Shown: piece after piece, positions 39,821 through 48,832 of the stretch
Position numbering within the stretch: position 1 is the first letter of the stretch
How the letters are laid out: every line of letters begins with the position of its first letter
Assembly: GCF_030161595.1 (NCBI RefSeq)
Contig: NZ_BSUM01000001.1
Span: 1,116,001 to 1,180,000, forward strand
DNA from: Litorihabitans aurantiacus
GTDB lineage: Bacteria > Actinomycetota > Actinomycetes > Actinomycetales > Beutenbergiaceae
Direction of reading: 5' to 3'
Length of the DNA: 64,000 nt
The notes under the pieces: generated by a model
Told to the model about the DNA's origin: nothing
Databases searched by the model: none
Seen by the model: only the letters and a program-made list of their open reading frames with translations
Position numbers and translations under genes: made by a program

Positions 39821-40464
39821 ACCGCCGCGAGGAACGCCGCGACGGCGTCGTCCGGGCCGGTGACCTGCGCGAGCGACGCGCGCTCCCTGCCGGTGATCCA
39901 CAGCGCGAGCTCGGTCGGCGTCCCGCTGAGCACCGCGCTGCGCGGGCCACGGGCGAGCACGGCGCGGGCGGTGGGGGAGACCAGCACGAGCCCGACGCCG
40001 CCGCGGGCGGCCGCGCGGCGGTAGCGCAGGGACGCCATCGCCCGGACCGACCGCCACAGGCCCACCTGCAGGCGCTCCGGGAGCTCGCGCGGCTGCGCGG
40101 GTGGGCCGTCCCCGCGGCGCACGTCCTCCGCGTGGACGACGAACTCCATCAGGTTCGCGGCGGGGACCCACTCCAGGGGACTGAGCCGGGAGGGGCCCTG
40201 CTCGACCTGGTCGACGAGACGCGCGTAGCCCGCCGCGTCGGTGGCGGTGGCCGCCAGGTCCGCCGTCGGGTCCTGGCCCCGGACGGCTCCGACCGCGACG
40301 CTCCAGGGACGGCGCTCGCGCAGCACGACGTGGGCGGCGAGGTGGCGCGCCCGCCACCCCTCGCACAGCGTCGGATCCTCCGGGTCGGCGGCGCGCAGGG
40401 CGGCCACGAGATCGGCCCGGGGGCCCGTGCGGGGGTCGGCGCGGAAGCCGTGTGCGTGGCTCAT
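39817..40464 (-). CDS. TIGR03085-type metal-binding protein (mycothiol-dependent/DinB-like fold)
   Basis: 215 aa. The family pattern is visible: [21 protein letters not shown] near residue 40 (His-rich metal site), [20 protein letters not shown] (second and third His) and [14 protein letters not shown] later. Proteins of this group have the four-helix fold of mycothiol-dependent maleylpyruvate isomerase and DinB; their reaction is mostly unknown. Mycothiol is expected in this organism because mshC is present. ATG with a CAGGAT box 6 nt upstream. Divergent from hisI by 42 bp. Confidence 0.82.
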   Translation of the reverse strand: MSHAHGFRADPRTGPRADLVAALRAADPEDPTLCEGWRARHLAAHVVLRERRPWSVAVGAVRGQDPTADLAATATDAAGYARLVDQVEQGPSRLSPLEWVPAANLMEFVVHAEDVRRGDGPPAQPRELPERLQVGLWRSVRAMASLRYRRAAARGGVGLVLVSPTARAVLARGPRSAVLSGTPTELALWITGRERASLAQVTGPDDAVAAFLAAV

Positions 40465-40470
40465 GGCTCG

Positions 40471-40476
40471 ATCCTG
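40471..40476 (-). promoter_or_regulatory. Leaderless -10-like box for the TIGR03085 gene
   Basis: CAGGAT on the minus strand, 6 nt before ATG 40464. Only 18 bp separate it from the hisI box. Confidence 0.45.
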
Positions 40477-40494
40477 GCACGGCGGCCACCGTGG

Positions 40495-40500
40495 AAGGAT
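40495..40500 (+). promoter_or_regulatory. Leaderless -10-like box for hisI
   Basis: AAGGAT ending 6 nt before GTG 40507. Confidence 0.45.
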
Positions 40501-40506
40501 GCTCGG

Positions 40507-40911
40507 GTGACCTCCCTCGATCCCACCATCGCCGCGCGCCTGACGCGCGACGCCGCCGGCCTCGTCGCCGCGATCGTCCAGGACGACGGCTCCGACGAGG
40601 TCCTCATGCTCGGGTGGATGGACGACGAGGCGCTGCACCGCACGCTGACCACGGGCCGCGTGACGTTCTGGAGCCGCTCGCGCGGCGAGTACTGGCGCAA
40701 GGGCGACACCTCCGGTCACACCCAGCACGTCCGCTCGGTCGCGATCGACTGCGACGGCGACGCGCTCCTCGTGCGCGTCGAGCAGGTCGGCGCTGCATGC
40801 CACACGGGGGAGCGAACCTGCTTCCTGGCCGGGGGCGAGCTGCCCGTCGTCCTCGGGAGCGCCGCGGCGGCGACTGGACCGGCGGACACCGACCCGCAGG
40901 TGCCCGCGTGA
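40507..40911 (+). CDS. hisI: HisI, phosphoribosyl-AMP cyclohydrolase
   Basis: 134 aa, single-function HisI with no HisE fusion. Conserved core: [38 protein letters not shown] and the zinc/Mg ligands [13 protein letters not shown] and [10 protein letters not shown]. It opens the adenine ring of PR-AMP in step three of histidine synthesis. The hisF gene is 4.3 kb upstream, separated by the exporter genes. The GTG start fits the promoter spacing. The stop overlaps trpE. Confidence 0.95.
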   Translation: MTSLDPTIAARLTRDAAGLVAAIVQDDGSDEVLMLGWMDDEALHRTLTTGRVTFWSRSRGEYWRKGDTSGHTQHVRSVAIDCDGDALLVRVEQVGAACHTGERTCFLAGGELPVVLGSAAAATGPADTDPQVPA

Positions 40912-42473
40912 GCGCGGCGCTGCCGGAGGACCTGGGCTGGGGCCGCACCTGGCCGGAGCTGCCCGAGTTCCGCGACCTGGGCGCCACCCACCGCGTCGTC
41001 CCGGTCGTGCGCCGGCTGCTGGCGGACCACCTCACCCCGGTCGGGGTCTACCGGGCCCTCGCGCAGGCCCGGCCGGGCTCGTTCATCCTGGAGTCGGCGG
41101 CCGCCGACGGGTCGTGGGGGCGCTACTCCTTCATCGGCGTCCGCTCGCGCGCCACGCTCACCTCGCGCGACGGCCGTGCCGTCTGGACCGGCGACGTCCC
41201 GGCGGGCGTCATGACGCAGGGCGACCCGCTGACGGTCCTGGCGGACGCGCTGCGAGAGCTCGCCACCGATCCGGTGGCCGGGCTGCCGCCGCTGACGAGC
41301 GGGTTCGTCGGCGCGATCGGGTGGGACGCGATCCGCTACTGGGAGCCGACGCTGGTGCCGCGCTCCGTCGTCGAGGTCGACGTGCCCGACGTCGCGCTCT
41401 GCCTCGTGGAGGACCTCGCGGTGGTGGACCACCACTCCGGCGCCGTATGGCTGATCGCGAACGCCATCAACGGGGACGGCACGAGCGCGCGCGTCGAGCA
41501 GGCGCACGCCGCCGCCGTCGCGCGACTCGATGCGATGGCGCGCGACCTCGCCGCGCCCGTCACCGTCGCGGCGGGGGTGGGCGACGGCGGTGCCGAGACC
41601 GGTGCCGACGTCCCGCAGGTGCGCCCGCGGACCACGCAGGAGGACTACGAGGCCGCCGTCGAGATCGCCCAGCAGCGCATCCGCGACGGCGAGGCGTTCC
41701 AGATCGTGCTCTCCCAGCGGTTCGACCTGGACTGCCCGGCGCCGCCGATCGACGTCTACCGCGCGCTCCGCGCGGTCAACCCGAGCCCGTACATGTACTG
41801 CGTGCACCTGACCGACGCCGACGGCGCCCCGTTCGCCGTCGTCGGCTCGAGCCCGGAGACCCTCGCCCAGGTGCAGGGCGACGCCGTGATGACCTACCCG
41901 ATCGCCGGCTCGCGTCCCCGGGGCAAGGACGCGGCGCAGGACGCCGAGCTGACCGCGGAGCTGCTGGCCGACCCCAAGGAGCGTGCCGAGCACCTCATGC
42001 TCGTCGACCTGGGGCGCAACGACCTGTCCAAGGTCACCGACCCGAGCACCATCCGGGTGAGCGAGTTCATGGACGTGCGCCGGTTCAGCCACGTGATGCA
42101 CCTGTGCTCGACGGTCACGGGCGTGCGGCGTCCGGGCGCCGGCGCCCTGGACGCGCTGACCGCGACGTTCCCGGCGGGCACCCTCAGCGGCGCGCCGAAG
42201 CCGCGTGCCGTGGCGATCATCGACGAGCTCGAACCCGCGCGCCGGGGCGTCTACGGCGGGACGGTCGGCTACCTCGACCTGGCCGGCAACCTCGACATGG
42301 CCATCGCGATCCGCACCGCCGTCATCAAGGACGGCACCGCGCACGTGCAGGCGGGGGCGGGGATCGTGGCCGACTCGAGGCCGAGCGCCGAGCACGCCGA
42401 GTGCGTGAACAAGGCGGCCGCCGTCGTCCGCGCCGTGCAGCTCGCCGCGCGCCTGCGGTCGGGGGAGCGATGA
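40908..42473 (+). CDS. trpE: TrpE, anthranilate synthase component I
   Basis: 521 aa. The feedback-inhibition region [20 protein letters not shown] corresponds to the LLES tryptophan site. Chorismate-binding core: [74 protein letters not shown] and [16 protein letters not shown]. It makes anthranilate from chorismate with ammonia from the partner TrpG, which is not in the window. GTGA overlap with hisI, so his and trp steps share a transcript. Confidence 0.95.
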   Translation: MSAALPEDLGWGRTWPELPEFRDLGATHRVVPVVRRLLADHLTPVGVYRALAQARPGSFILESAAADGSWGRYSFIGVRSRATLTSRDGRAVWTGDVPAGVMTQGDPLTVLADALRELATDPVAGLPPLTSGFVGAIGWDAIRYWEPTLVPRSVVEVDVPDVALCLVEDLAVVDHHSGAVWLIANAINGDGTSARVEQAHAAAVARLDAMARDLAAPVTVAAGVGDGGAETGADVPQVRPRTTQEDYEAAVEIAQQRIRDGEAFQIVLSQRFDLDCPAPPIDVYRALRAVNPSPYMYCVHLTDADGAPFAVVGSSPETLAQVQGDAVMTYPIAGSRPRGKDAAQDAELTAELLADPKERAEHLMLVDLGRNDLSKVTDPSTIRVSEFMDVRRFSHVMHLCSTVTGVRRPGAGALDALTATFPAGTLSGAPKPRAVAIIDELEPARRGVYGGTVGYLDLAGNLDMAIAIRTAVIKDGTAHVQAGAGIVADSRPSAEHAECVNKAAAVVRAVQLAARLRSGER

Positions 42474-43177
42474 CGACGTCGCCGACGGGGACGACGGACC
42501 CGGCCGCCCCGGCCGCCCCGGCAGCGCGCGGGTCTCGCCGCCGCACCCGGTCCCTGGCCGCCGTCGCGCTGCTGGCGGCCGTGACCTTCGGGCTGGCCGC
42601 CCTGCCGTGGTTCCACGCCGAGGTCAGACCGGTCGCCGGGACCGAGGTGGTCTCCGTCCCGGGGACCTCGGCGTCCCCGGTGCTGGGCGCGCTGCTGCTC
42701 GTGGTCGGTGCCGCGTGCCTCGCGCACCTCCTGGCGCGCGGGGTGCTCGCACGCGTCGTGGCCGCCGCCGCGACCCTGGCCGCCCTGGCCGCCGTCGCCG
42801 CCTGCGTGGCGGCGCTGCGCGACCCCGCGACGCCGCTGCTCCGCGCCGCCGCCGAGGTGAGCGGTGTCCCCGAGCTCAGCGGCGACCCCGTCACGACGCC
42901 CTGGGGCTGGGGGGCGACGGGTACCGCCGTGCTGCTCGCCGTGGCGGCCGGGGTGCTCACCTCCGCCGCCCCCGCGGCCGCCGGGTCCAGCCGGTACGAG
43001 CGGCCGACCCGAGCCGGTGCGACGACGGCGGAGTCGGCTGCGTCTGCTGCGTCGTCGACACCTCGCGGGCAGGCACCCGGGACCCGGTCCAGCGGCGCCA
43101 CCGACACGCCGGCGGCCCGGGCCGCCCAGGTCGACGACTGGGACGCCCTCACGCGCGGCGAGGACCCGACCCGGTGA
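42470..43177 (+). CDS. Trp biosynthesis-associated membrane protein (TIGR02234)
   Basis: 235 aa with four membrane helices (SLAAVALLAAVTFGLAALPW, GALLLVVGAACLAHLLA, VAAAATLAALAAVAACVAAL, GTAVLLAVAAGVLTSAAP). The pattern of a TrpW-containing loop after helix one (LPWFHAEV) and TPWGWGATG before helix four is that of a family found in actinobacterial trp operons. Function unknown. The tail is hydrophilic and Ala/Ser-rich. ATGA overlap with trpE. Confidence 0.82.
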   Translation: MTTSPTGTTDPAAPAAPAARGSRRRTRSLAAVALLAAVTFGLAALPWFHAEVRPVAGTEVVSVPGTSASPVLGALLLVVGAACLAHLLARGVLARVVAAAATLAALAAVAACVAALRDPATPLLRAAAEVSGVPELSGDPVTTPWGWGATGTAVLLAVAAGVLTSAAPAAAGSSRYERPTRAGATTAESAASAASSTPRGQAPGTRSSGATDTPAARAAQVDDWDALTRGEDPTR

Positions 43178-43201
43178 CGGCGGCCCGCACCGCGCGCCGA
43201 C

Positions 43202-43207
43202 TACGAT
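43202..43207 (+). promoter_or_regulatory. Possible -10 box for the small membrane protein block
   Basis: TACGAT about 37 nt before GTG 43244, with GGAG at 43235 as ribosome site. Confidence 0.35.
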
Positions 43208-43243
43208 GGCACCATCCCTGATCGCACGACCTCTGGAGCACCT

Positions 43244-43560
43244 GTGGCCCACCGCGACCTCGTCCTCGTCCAGCCCGAGGGCGACCGGCTGCCCCCGCCT
43301 CGCCCTTCCACAACGAGGGCCGCACGGTCGCCGGGTGGCTCGTCTGCTACGGCCTCATGATCGGGTCCGCCGTCCTGGGTGCCGGGATGATCGCCGCCAT
43401 CATGCCGATGGTCTGGGCCGGCGGAATCGTCATGGCGCTCACCCTGGTCGCCGGCGTCGCGCTGCGCGCCGCCGGCCTCGGGCAGCCGGCGCCGGAGCCC
43501 GCCGCGCACAAGCGCCGCGAGCAGGCGGCCGCCGCCGGGGCGTCCAGCACCGCGCGATGA
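43244..43560 (+). CDS. HGxxPAAW family small membrane protein (frame break)
   Basis: About 105 aa when one C is added to the run 43292-43296. The motif FHNEGRTVAGW is the family's HGxxPAAW-like entry to the first helix (WLVCYGLMIGSAVLGAGMIA); a second helix follows (GGIVMALTLVAGVALRAAGL). The tail is Ala/Arg-rich. Function unknown; often in trp operons of actinobacteria. The stop overlaps the next gene by ATGA. Confidence 0.72.
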
Positions 43561-44114
43561 GCTCCACGCCCCCGCCGTCGCGCGATGACGACGACGACGC
43601 GAACCTGCCCCCGCGCTACGGCACGCCGGAGGACGCCGGTTTCCCCGGCCCGAGCGGCGGGTGGGGCGGTGACGGCCGCACGCAGGACGCGCGCGACGAC
43701 GGCGGCGCCACCGACGGCGCCCCGCCGGGCTACGGCGACGGGTCGGGCTACGGAACACCACCCCCGCCTCCGCCCCCGCCGCCCGCCTCGGCCCCCGGGT
43801 ACGGACCGGGCGGGTACGGGCCCGGGGCCGCCCCCGGTCCCTACCGCACTCCCGGGGCGCCGTTCGGCAGCGCTCCCGCGGGGTACCCGCCGCCCAACCA
43901 CCTCGTCTGGGCGATCCTGACGACCGTGCTGTGCTGCCTCCCGGCCGGGGTCGTCTCGATCGTGTTCGCGGCGCAGGTGAACTCCAAGTGGTACGCGGGT
44001 GACGTGCACGGAGCGCGGCGGTCCTCGGACAACGCCCGCACCTGGGCGATCGTCTCCGCCGTCGTCGCCGCGATCTTCCTGGTCATCGCGCTGGCCGCCG
44101 GCGCGCTGGACTGA
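43557..44114 (+). CDS. CD225/dispanin-type membrane protein with Pro/Gly/Tyr-rich tail
   Basis: 185 aa. The first 110 residues are disordered, with GYG and a run of nine prolines. The C-terminal part has two membrane helices with the dispanin pattern: PPNHLVWAILTTVLCCLPAG, then SIVFAAQVNSKWYAGDVHGA, and a second helix AIVSAVVAAIFLVIALAAGA. Bacterial members have no known function; IFITM relatives in animals alter membrane properties. The DUF2752 gene follows in 5 bp. Confidence 0.8.
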   Translation: MSSTPPPSRDDDDDANLPPRYGTPEDAGFPGPSGGWGGDGRTQDARDDGGATDGAPPGYGDGSGYGTPPPPPPPPPASAPGYGPGGYGPGAAPGPYRTPGAPFGSAPAGYPPPNHLVWAILTTVLCCLPAGVVSIVFAAQVNSKWYAGDVHGARRSSDNARTWAIVSAVVAAIFLVIALAAGALD

Positions 44115-44119
44115 CGGCG

Positions 44120-44611
44120 GTGGTCGCCGTGGGCCGTCCCGCGGCCGCACCGTCGTCCGACGGCTCCGCCGACGGCGATGCCGCGACCGGCGGGCCGGCC
44201 CGGCGCCTGGTGCCCGTGATCGGCACGGCCACCCTCGCCGTCGCCGGTCTGGTGCTCCTCGTCCTGCGCGACCCGCGCACCCCGGGCCTGTACCCGACCT
44301 GCCCCGTGCTGGCTCTGACCGGTCTGGCGTGCCCGGGCTGCGGATCGATGCGCGCGCTCGCGTCGCTGGGCCACGGCGACGTCGCCACGGCCTGGGCCTA
44401 CAACCCGCTCGCCCTCGTCGCGGTCGCGCTGCTGGTCGGGTTCTGGGTGGCGTGGGCGGTGCGCGCGGTCCGGGGTCGAGCGCGGAGCCGGCCCGCCCGA
44501 CCGTGGGTCCTGCTGACGGGTGCCGCCCTGGTGGTCGGCTACGCCGTCGCGCGCAACCTGCCCGCCCTCGCGCCGTGGCTGGGTCCCCTCGCGACGGCGC
44601 AGGGCCAGTAG
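44120..44611 (+). CDS. DUF2752 membrane protein, copy 1
   Basis: 163 aa. Three membrane segments with the DUF2752 signature GLYPTCPVLALTGLACPGCG followed by SMRALASLGHGDVATAWAYN; the CPxCG pair is in a short loop and could bind metal or be redox active. The C-terminus ends NLPALAPWLGPL. Function unknown. Copy 2 is 0.6 kb downstream. GTG at 44120; a later GTG (residue 4) is possible. Confidence 0.8.
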   Translation: MVAVGRPAAAPSSDGSADGDAATGGPARRLVPVIGTATLAVAGLVLLVLRDPRTPGLYPTCPVLALTGLACPGCGSMRALASLGHGDVATAWAYNPLALVAVALLVGFWVAWAVRAVRGRARSRPARPWVLLTGAALVVGYAVARNLPALAPWLGPLATAQGQ

Positions 44612-44614
44612 GCT
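44609..44614 (+). promoter_or_regulatory. Possible -10 box for the DUF4190 gene
   Basis: TAGGCT overlapping the DUF2752 stop codon, 43 nt before GTG 44658. Gives a leader with AAGGAG at 44647-44652. Confidence 0.4.
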
Positions 44615-44657
44615 CGACCGACGTCCGGTCTCACGACCTCGAAGCCAAGGAGACACC

Positions 44658-45190
44658 GTGTCCTTCCCCCGCCGCCCTCGAACGGCTCCAGCGACGACGA
44701 GCCCCGCTACGGCGCCCGCTCGGAGGGTCAGCCCTCGCAGCCGCCCGCGTACGGCGGCTACTCCGAGGGCCAGGGTGCACCGGTTCCGCCCAGCCCCAAC
44801 CCCTACGGCGCCGCCGGCGGTTCCGGAGCCCCGAACGACGGTTCCTACGGTCAGCCCCCGGCCTACGCCGCCTCGCCCTACTCCGGTCAGGGTGCCTACG
44901 GCGGGTCGAACCCGACCCAGCGCAACGCGCTCGGCATCGTGGCGCTGTGCCTCGGCATCGCGTCGGTCGTGCTGTTCTGCACGACGTGGATCGCCACGCT
45001 CATCGGCATCGGTGCCGTCGTCGTCGGCATCTTCGGCCTCTCCGCCGCCTCGAAGGGGCGCGCGACCAACCGGGGCCTCAGCCTCACCGGTGTCATCCTC
45101 GGCGGGGTCGGCATCGTCGCGAGCATCATCATGCTGGTCGTCGTGCTGAACAGCCCCGAGTTCGCCGACATGATGAACGACTTCAACTGA
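44658..45190 (+). CDS. DUF4190-type membrane protein (frame break near start)
   Basis: About 177 aa when one C is added to the run 44666-44670. N-terminal half is Ser/Pro/Tyr/Gly-rich (YGGYSEGQG-like). The C-terminal half has two helices with the DUF4190 pattern: NALGIVALCLGIASVVLFCT, IGIGAVVVGIFGLSAASKG and GVILGGVGIVASIIMLVVVL. Function unknown. Organisation resembles the dispanin gene upstream: disordered N-terminus, two helices, DUF2752 gene after it. Good ribosome site AAGGAG. Confidence 0.75.
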
Positions 45191-45215
45191 GTCCGACGTC
45201 GTCGGCGCTCGACCG

Positions 45216-45656
45216 TTGATCGAACCACGCCCCACGCCCGCGGCCACCCGCCGCGGGCGTGGGGCGTGGTCGCTCCCGGCCGGTCTCGCGGGCGTGCTGC
45301 TCGGTGGCGGCGCCCTCCTCGCCGTCCGCTCGCCGCACGTCGCGGGGAGCTACGGCGTGTGCCCGAGCGCCGTCCTGGGGTTCGCCTGCCCCGGCTGCGG
45401 CGGGCTGCGCGCGACGCACGACCTGGTGCACGGCGATCTCGCGGGCGCGTGGGCCCACAACCCCCTGGTCGTGGTGGGCGTCGCCGTCGCCCTCGTGCTC
45501 GTGGTGCGGTGGACGCGCGACGCCGCGCGCGGCGTGACGCCGTGGAGCCCGCCGACCGGTGCGGCCGTCACCGTCGCGGTCGTCCTCGTCCTGTTCACGG
45601 TGGCGCGGAACATCCCGGTGCTGACCCCCTTCCTCGGACCTCTCGCGGTGCCGTGA
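45216..45656 (+). CDS. DUF2752 membrane protein, copy 2
   Basis: 146 aa from a TTG start. Shares with copy 1 the pattern CPSAVLGFACPGCGGLRATH, HGDLAGAWAHNPL and VARNIPVLTPFLGPLA. Three membrane segments. Function unknown. The start is uncertain because a 17-bp hairpin covers codons 5-18; if that hairpin is a terminator for the previous gene, the true start is later, for example the in-frame GTG in GLAGVLLGG. Confidence 0.72.
   Translation: MIEPRPTPAATRRGRGAWSLPAGLAGVLLGGGALLAVRSPHVAGSYGVCPSAVLGFACPGCGGLRATHDLVHGDLAGAWAHNPLVVVGVAVALVLVVRWTRDAARGVTPWSPPTGAAVTVAVVLVLFTVARNIPVLTPFLGPLAVP
45227..45267 (+). terminator. 17-bp perfect hairpin after the DUF4190 gene
   Basis: ACGCCCCACGCCCGCGG pairs exactly with 45251-45267 across a 7-nt loop. 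It starts 37 nt after the DUF4190 stop but lies inside the 5' end of the next open frame. Likely a terminator or attenuator. Confidence 0.5.
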
Positions 45657-45702
45657 CGGACTGCGGTGGTAGGCGTGGTCGTGGGCGCGGTGCGCGGGGG
45701 CC

Positions 45703-45708
45703 TACCCT
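45703..45708 (+). promoter_or_regulatory. Possible -10 box for trpC
   Basis: TACCCT, 28 nt before GTG 45736; the leader contains GGAGGG at 45723-45728. No leader peptide with tryptophan codons is seen. Confidence 0.4.
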
Positions 45709-45735
45709 GGTGCACAGCAAACGGAGGGAACCGTC

Positions 45736-46548
45736 GTGAGCGTGCTCGAGGACATCGTCGCCGGAGTTCAGCAGGACGTGGCTGCCAGGAAGGCCGTCAC
45801 GAGCCTCGACGAGCTCAAGCAGCGCGCTGCCGCCCGACCCTCGGCGAAGACCTGCCACGACCGTCTCAAGGTCGCCGAGGCCGTCCAGGTGATCGCCGAG
45901 ATCAAGCGGGCGAGTCCCAGCAAGGGCGACCTGGCCGAGATCCCCGATCCCGCCGCCCTCGCGAGCTCGTACGAGTCCGGTGGCGCCGCGGTCGTGTCCG
46001 TGCTGACCGAGGAGCGTCGTTTCAAGGGGTCGCTGGCCGACCTCGACGCCGTGCGCGGCGCCGTCGACATCCCGGTGCTGCGCAAGGACTTCGTCGTCAC
46101 CCCGTACCAGATCTGGGAGGCGCGCGCGCACGGCGCCGACCTCGTGCTGCTCATCGTGGCGGCGCTCGAGCAGACCGTGCTGACCTCGTTCGTGGAGCGC
46201 ATCCACTCCCTCGGGATGTCGGCCCTCGTCGAGGCGCACAACGCCGAGGAGGCGCGCCGCGCCGTCGACGCCGGCGCCCAGATCGTCGGTATCAACGCGC
46301 GCGACCTCAAGACCCTCGAGGTCGACCGGCGCACGTTCGCCGCGGTCGTGGACGTGCTGCCCGACCGGGTCGCCAAGATCGCCGAGTCCGCCGTGCGCGG
46401 CCCGCACGACGTCGTCGAGCACGCCCGTGCGGGCGCCGACGCGGTGCTGGTCGGCGAGACGCTCGTGCGCTCGGGCGACCCGCGCTCCGCCGTCGCCGAC
46501 CTCGTGGCCGCCGGGGCGCACCCGGCGCTGCGCGCCCTGCGGCACTGA
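45736..46548 (+). CDS. trpC: TrpC, indole-3-glycerol phosphate synthase
   Basis: 270 aa TIM barrel. Substrate and catalytic motifs: [15 protein letters not shown] (catalytic Lys and phosphate site), [17 protein letters not shown] (catalytic Glu and Lys), [13 protein letters not shown] (catalytic Lys), [19 protein letters not shown] and [11 protein letters not shown]. It closes the pyrrole ring of tryptophan. Good ribosome site 7 nt before the GTG. trpB follows after 176 bp in which I see no gene. Confidence 0.95.
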   Translation: MSVLEDIVAGVQQDVAARKAVTSLDELKQRAAARPSAKTCHDRLKVAEAVQVIAEIKRASPSKGDLAEIPDPAALASSYESGGAAVVSVLTEERRFKGSLADLDAVRGAVDIPVLRKDFVVTPYQIWEARAHGADLVLLIVAALEQTVLTSFVERIHSLGMSALVEAHNAEEARRAVDAGAQIVGINARDLKTLEVDRRTFAAVVDVLPDRVAKIAESAVRGPHDVVEHARAGADAVLVGETLVRSGDPRSAVADLVAAGAHPALRALRH

Positions 46549-46724
46549 CCGCCACCGGGCAGGACGCGCGTCCGGCCGCGGCCGCGGGACGCCCCGAGCA
46601 CGACGGCGCGGACGCGGGCGGCCCGGAACCGGCGGCGCGTGCGCAGGCCCACCCCCGATCCGCAGCGCCCCGCACCCCAGCAACCGCACCAGCCCCGGCA
46701 CCCGCCGCAGAAAGGTCCAGCACC

Positions 46725-48020
46725 GTGTCCACGAGCGAAGTCCCGCCGCCCCCCGCACCGGCACCGCCGACCACGCCCATGGCCGACGCCGCCGGCCCCT
46801 ACTTCGGCGACTTCGGCGGTCGCTGGGTCCCCGAGGCCCTGGTCGCGGCGCTCGACGAGCTGACGGAGGTCTGGCAGAAGGCGCAGCTCGACCCCGAGTT
46901 CGTCGCCGAGCTCGGGCGGCTGCAGCGCGAGTACGTCGGTCGGCCCTCGCCGCTGACCGAGGCGCCGCGGTTCGCCGAGCGGATCGGCGGTGTCCGGGTC
47001 TTCCTCAAGCGCGAGGACCTCAACCACACCGGCTCGCACAAGATCAACAACGTGCTCGGCCAGGCGCTGCTCGTGAAGCGCATGGGCAAGACCCGCGTCA
47101 TCGCGGAGACGGGCGCGGGTCAGCACGGCGTCGCGACGGCGACCGCGTGCGCGATGCTCGGCCTGGAGTGCATCGTCTACATGGGGGAGAAGGACACCGA
47201 GCGGCAGGCGCTGAACGTCGCGCGGATGCGGCTGCTCGGCGCCACGGTCGTGCCGGTGACGATCGGCTCGCGCACGCTCAAGGACGCGGTCAACGAGGCG
47301 CTGCGCGACTGGGTCGCGAACGTCGAGACCACCCACTACCTGCTCGGCACCGCCGCCGGTCCGCACCCGTTCCCGCAGATGGTGCGCGACTTCCAGCGGA
47401 TCATCGGCGAGGAGGCGCGCGCGCAGCTGCTCGAGCGCACCGGCGCGCTGCCGGCTGCAGTCACCGCGTGCGTCGGGGGCGGGTCGAACGCGATCGGCAT
47501 CTTCAACGCCTTCCTCGACGACGACGGCGTGGCGCTGTTCGGCTTCGAGGCCGGCGGTCACGGTTCCGGTGAGGGCGAGCACGCTGCCCGGTTCGCCGGC
47601 GGATCGGTCGGGGTGCTGCAGGGCGCCAAGAGCTACGTCCTGCACGACGCCGACGGCCAGATCCTCCCCACCGACTCGATCTCCGCCGGTCTCGACTACG
47701 CGAGCGTCGGCCCCGAGCACGCGTGGCTGCACCAGATCGGCCGGGTCACCTACGCGCCCGTGACCGACACCGAGGCGATGGACGCCTTCCGCCTGCTGTG
47801 CCTGACCGAGGGCATCATCCCGGCGATCGAGAGCGCGCACGCGCTCGCCGGCGCGATCCGCGTGGCCGACCGCGTGAAGGCCGCGCACGCCGACGCCGAG
47901 GAGCTCCCCGTGATCCTCATCAACCTCTCGGGTCGCGGGGACAAGGACGTGGCGACGGCGGGCCGCTGGTTCGAGGTCCTCGAACCCGGCGACGCCGAGG
48001 CGAAGGAGGGACGCGCGTGA
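46725..48020 (+). CDS. trpB: TrpB, tryptophan synthase beta chain
   Basis: 431 aa. The PLP lysine is in [17 protein letters not shown], the catalytic Glu in [20 protein letters not shown], the phosphate loop in [12 protein letters not shown], and the sodium-site region in [15 protein letters not shown]. The C-terminus [10 protein letters not shown] is typical. It joins indole and serine to make tryptophan. A Pro/Ala-rich leader of about 20 residues precedes the conserved [19 protein letters not shown] precedes the GTG. The frame stays open upstream, so a longer N-terminus cannot be fully excluded. GTGA overlap with trpA. Confidence 0.95.
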   Translation: MSTSEVPPPPAPAPPTTPMADAAGPYFGDFGGRWVPEALVAALDELTEVWQKAQLDPEFVAELGRLQREYVGRPSPLTEAPRFAERIGGVRVFLKREDLNHTGSHKINNVLGQALLVKRMGKTRVIAETGAGQHGVATATACAMLGLECIVYMGEKDTERQALNVARMRLLGATVVPVTIGSRTLKDAVNEALRDWVANVETTHYLLGTAAGPHPFPQMVRDFQRIIGEEARAQLLERTGALPAAVTACVGGGSNAIGIFNAFLDDDGVALFGFEAGGHGSGEGEHAARFAGGSVGVLQGAKSYVLHDADGQILPTDSISAGLDYASVGPEHAWLHQIGRVTYAPVTDTEAMDAFRLLCLTEGIIPAIESAHALAGAIRVADRVKAAHADAEELPVILINLSGRGDKDVATAGRWFEVLEPGDAEAKEGRA

Positions 48021-48832
48021 CCGCGGCGTCCCGCGCCACGGGGACCACGACCGCCGCCGCGATCGACGCGGCGCGCGCGGAGGGTCGCGCCGCGCTCATC
48101 GGCTACCTGCCGCTCGGCTTCCCCGACCTCGAGACGTCGGTCGCCGCCGCGCGCGCGATGGTCCAGGCGGGTGCCGACGTCGTCGAGCTCGGTCTGCCCT
48201 ACACCGATCCGGTCCTCGACGGTCCGGTGATCCAGCACGCCGCCGACCGCGCGCTCGCGGGCGGGGTGCGCACGCGCGACGTGTTCGGGGCGGTCGAGCG
48301 GATCGCGGAGACCGGCGCCGCCGTCGCGGTCATGAGCTACTGGAACCCGATCCTGCGCTACGGCGTCGACGCCTTCGCGCGCGACCTGGCCGCCGCCGGG
48401 GGAGCGGGTCTGATCACGCCGGACCTCGTCCCCGACGAGGGCGCCGACTGGGTCGCCGCCTCCGACGCGCACGGGCTCGATCGCGTCTTCCTCGTCGCGC
48501 CCAGCTCGACGCCGGAGCGGCTCGCGCTCACCGCCGCGGCGAGCCGCGGCTTCGTCTACGCCGCCTCCGTCATGGGGGTCACGGGGACGCGCACGAGCGT
48601 CGGCGAGGCCGCCCAGCGGCTCGTGGCCGACACCCGCGCCGCGGGTGCCGAGCGCGTCTGCGTCGGCCTCGGCGTCTCCACCCCGGTGCAGGCGGCCGAG
48701 ATCGCGACCTACGCCGACGGCGTGATCGTCGGCTCGGCGCTCGTGCGGGCGCTGGGCACGGACGGCGACCTCGAGGCGCTGCGATCCACGACGGCCGCGC
48801 TGGCCGCCGGAGTGCGGGGAGAGGGCCGATGA
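48017..48832 (+). CDS. trpA: TrpA, tryptophan synthase alpha chain
   Basis: 271 aa TIM barrel. Catalytic Glu and Asp are in [19 protein letters not shown]. Other motifs: [56 protein letters not shown] and [10 protein letters not shown]. It cleaves indole-3-glycerol phosphate and channels indole to TrpB. Coupled to trpB and to lgt. Confidence 0.95.
   Translation: MTAASRATGTTTAAAIDAARAEGRAALIGYLPLGFPDLETSVAAARAMVQAGADVVELGLPYTDPVLDGPVIQHAADRALAGGVRTRDVFGAVERIAETGAAVAVMSYWNPILRYGVDAFARDLAAAGGAGLITPDLVPDEGADWVAASDAHGLDRVFLVAPSSTPERLALTAAASRGFVYAASVMGVTGTRTSVGEAAQRLVADTRAAGAERVCVGLGVSTPVQAAEIATYADGVIVGSALVRALGTDGDLEALRSTTAALAAGVRGEGR

Noticed and set aside
45703-45736. Tryptophan attenuator before trpC
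   Set aside because: The leader is about 25 nt, too short for a leader peptide with Trp codons and alternative hairpins.
46549-46724. Small gene between trpC and trpB (trpX-like)
   Set aside because: No frame shows a ribosome site and conserved content; the open frames are Pro/Ala-rich shadow sequence.
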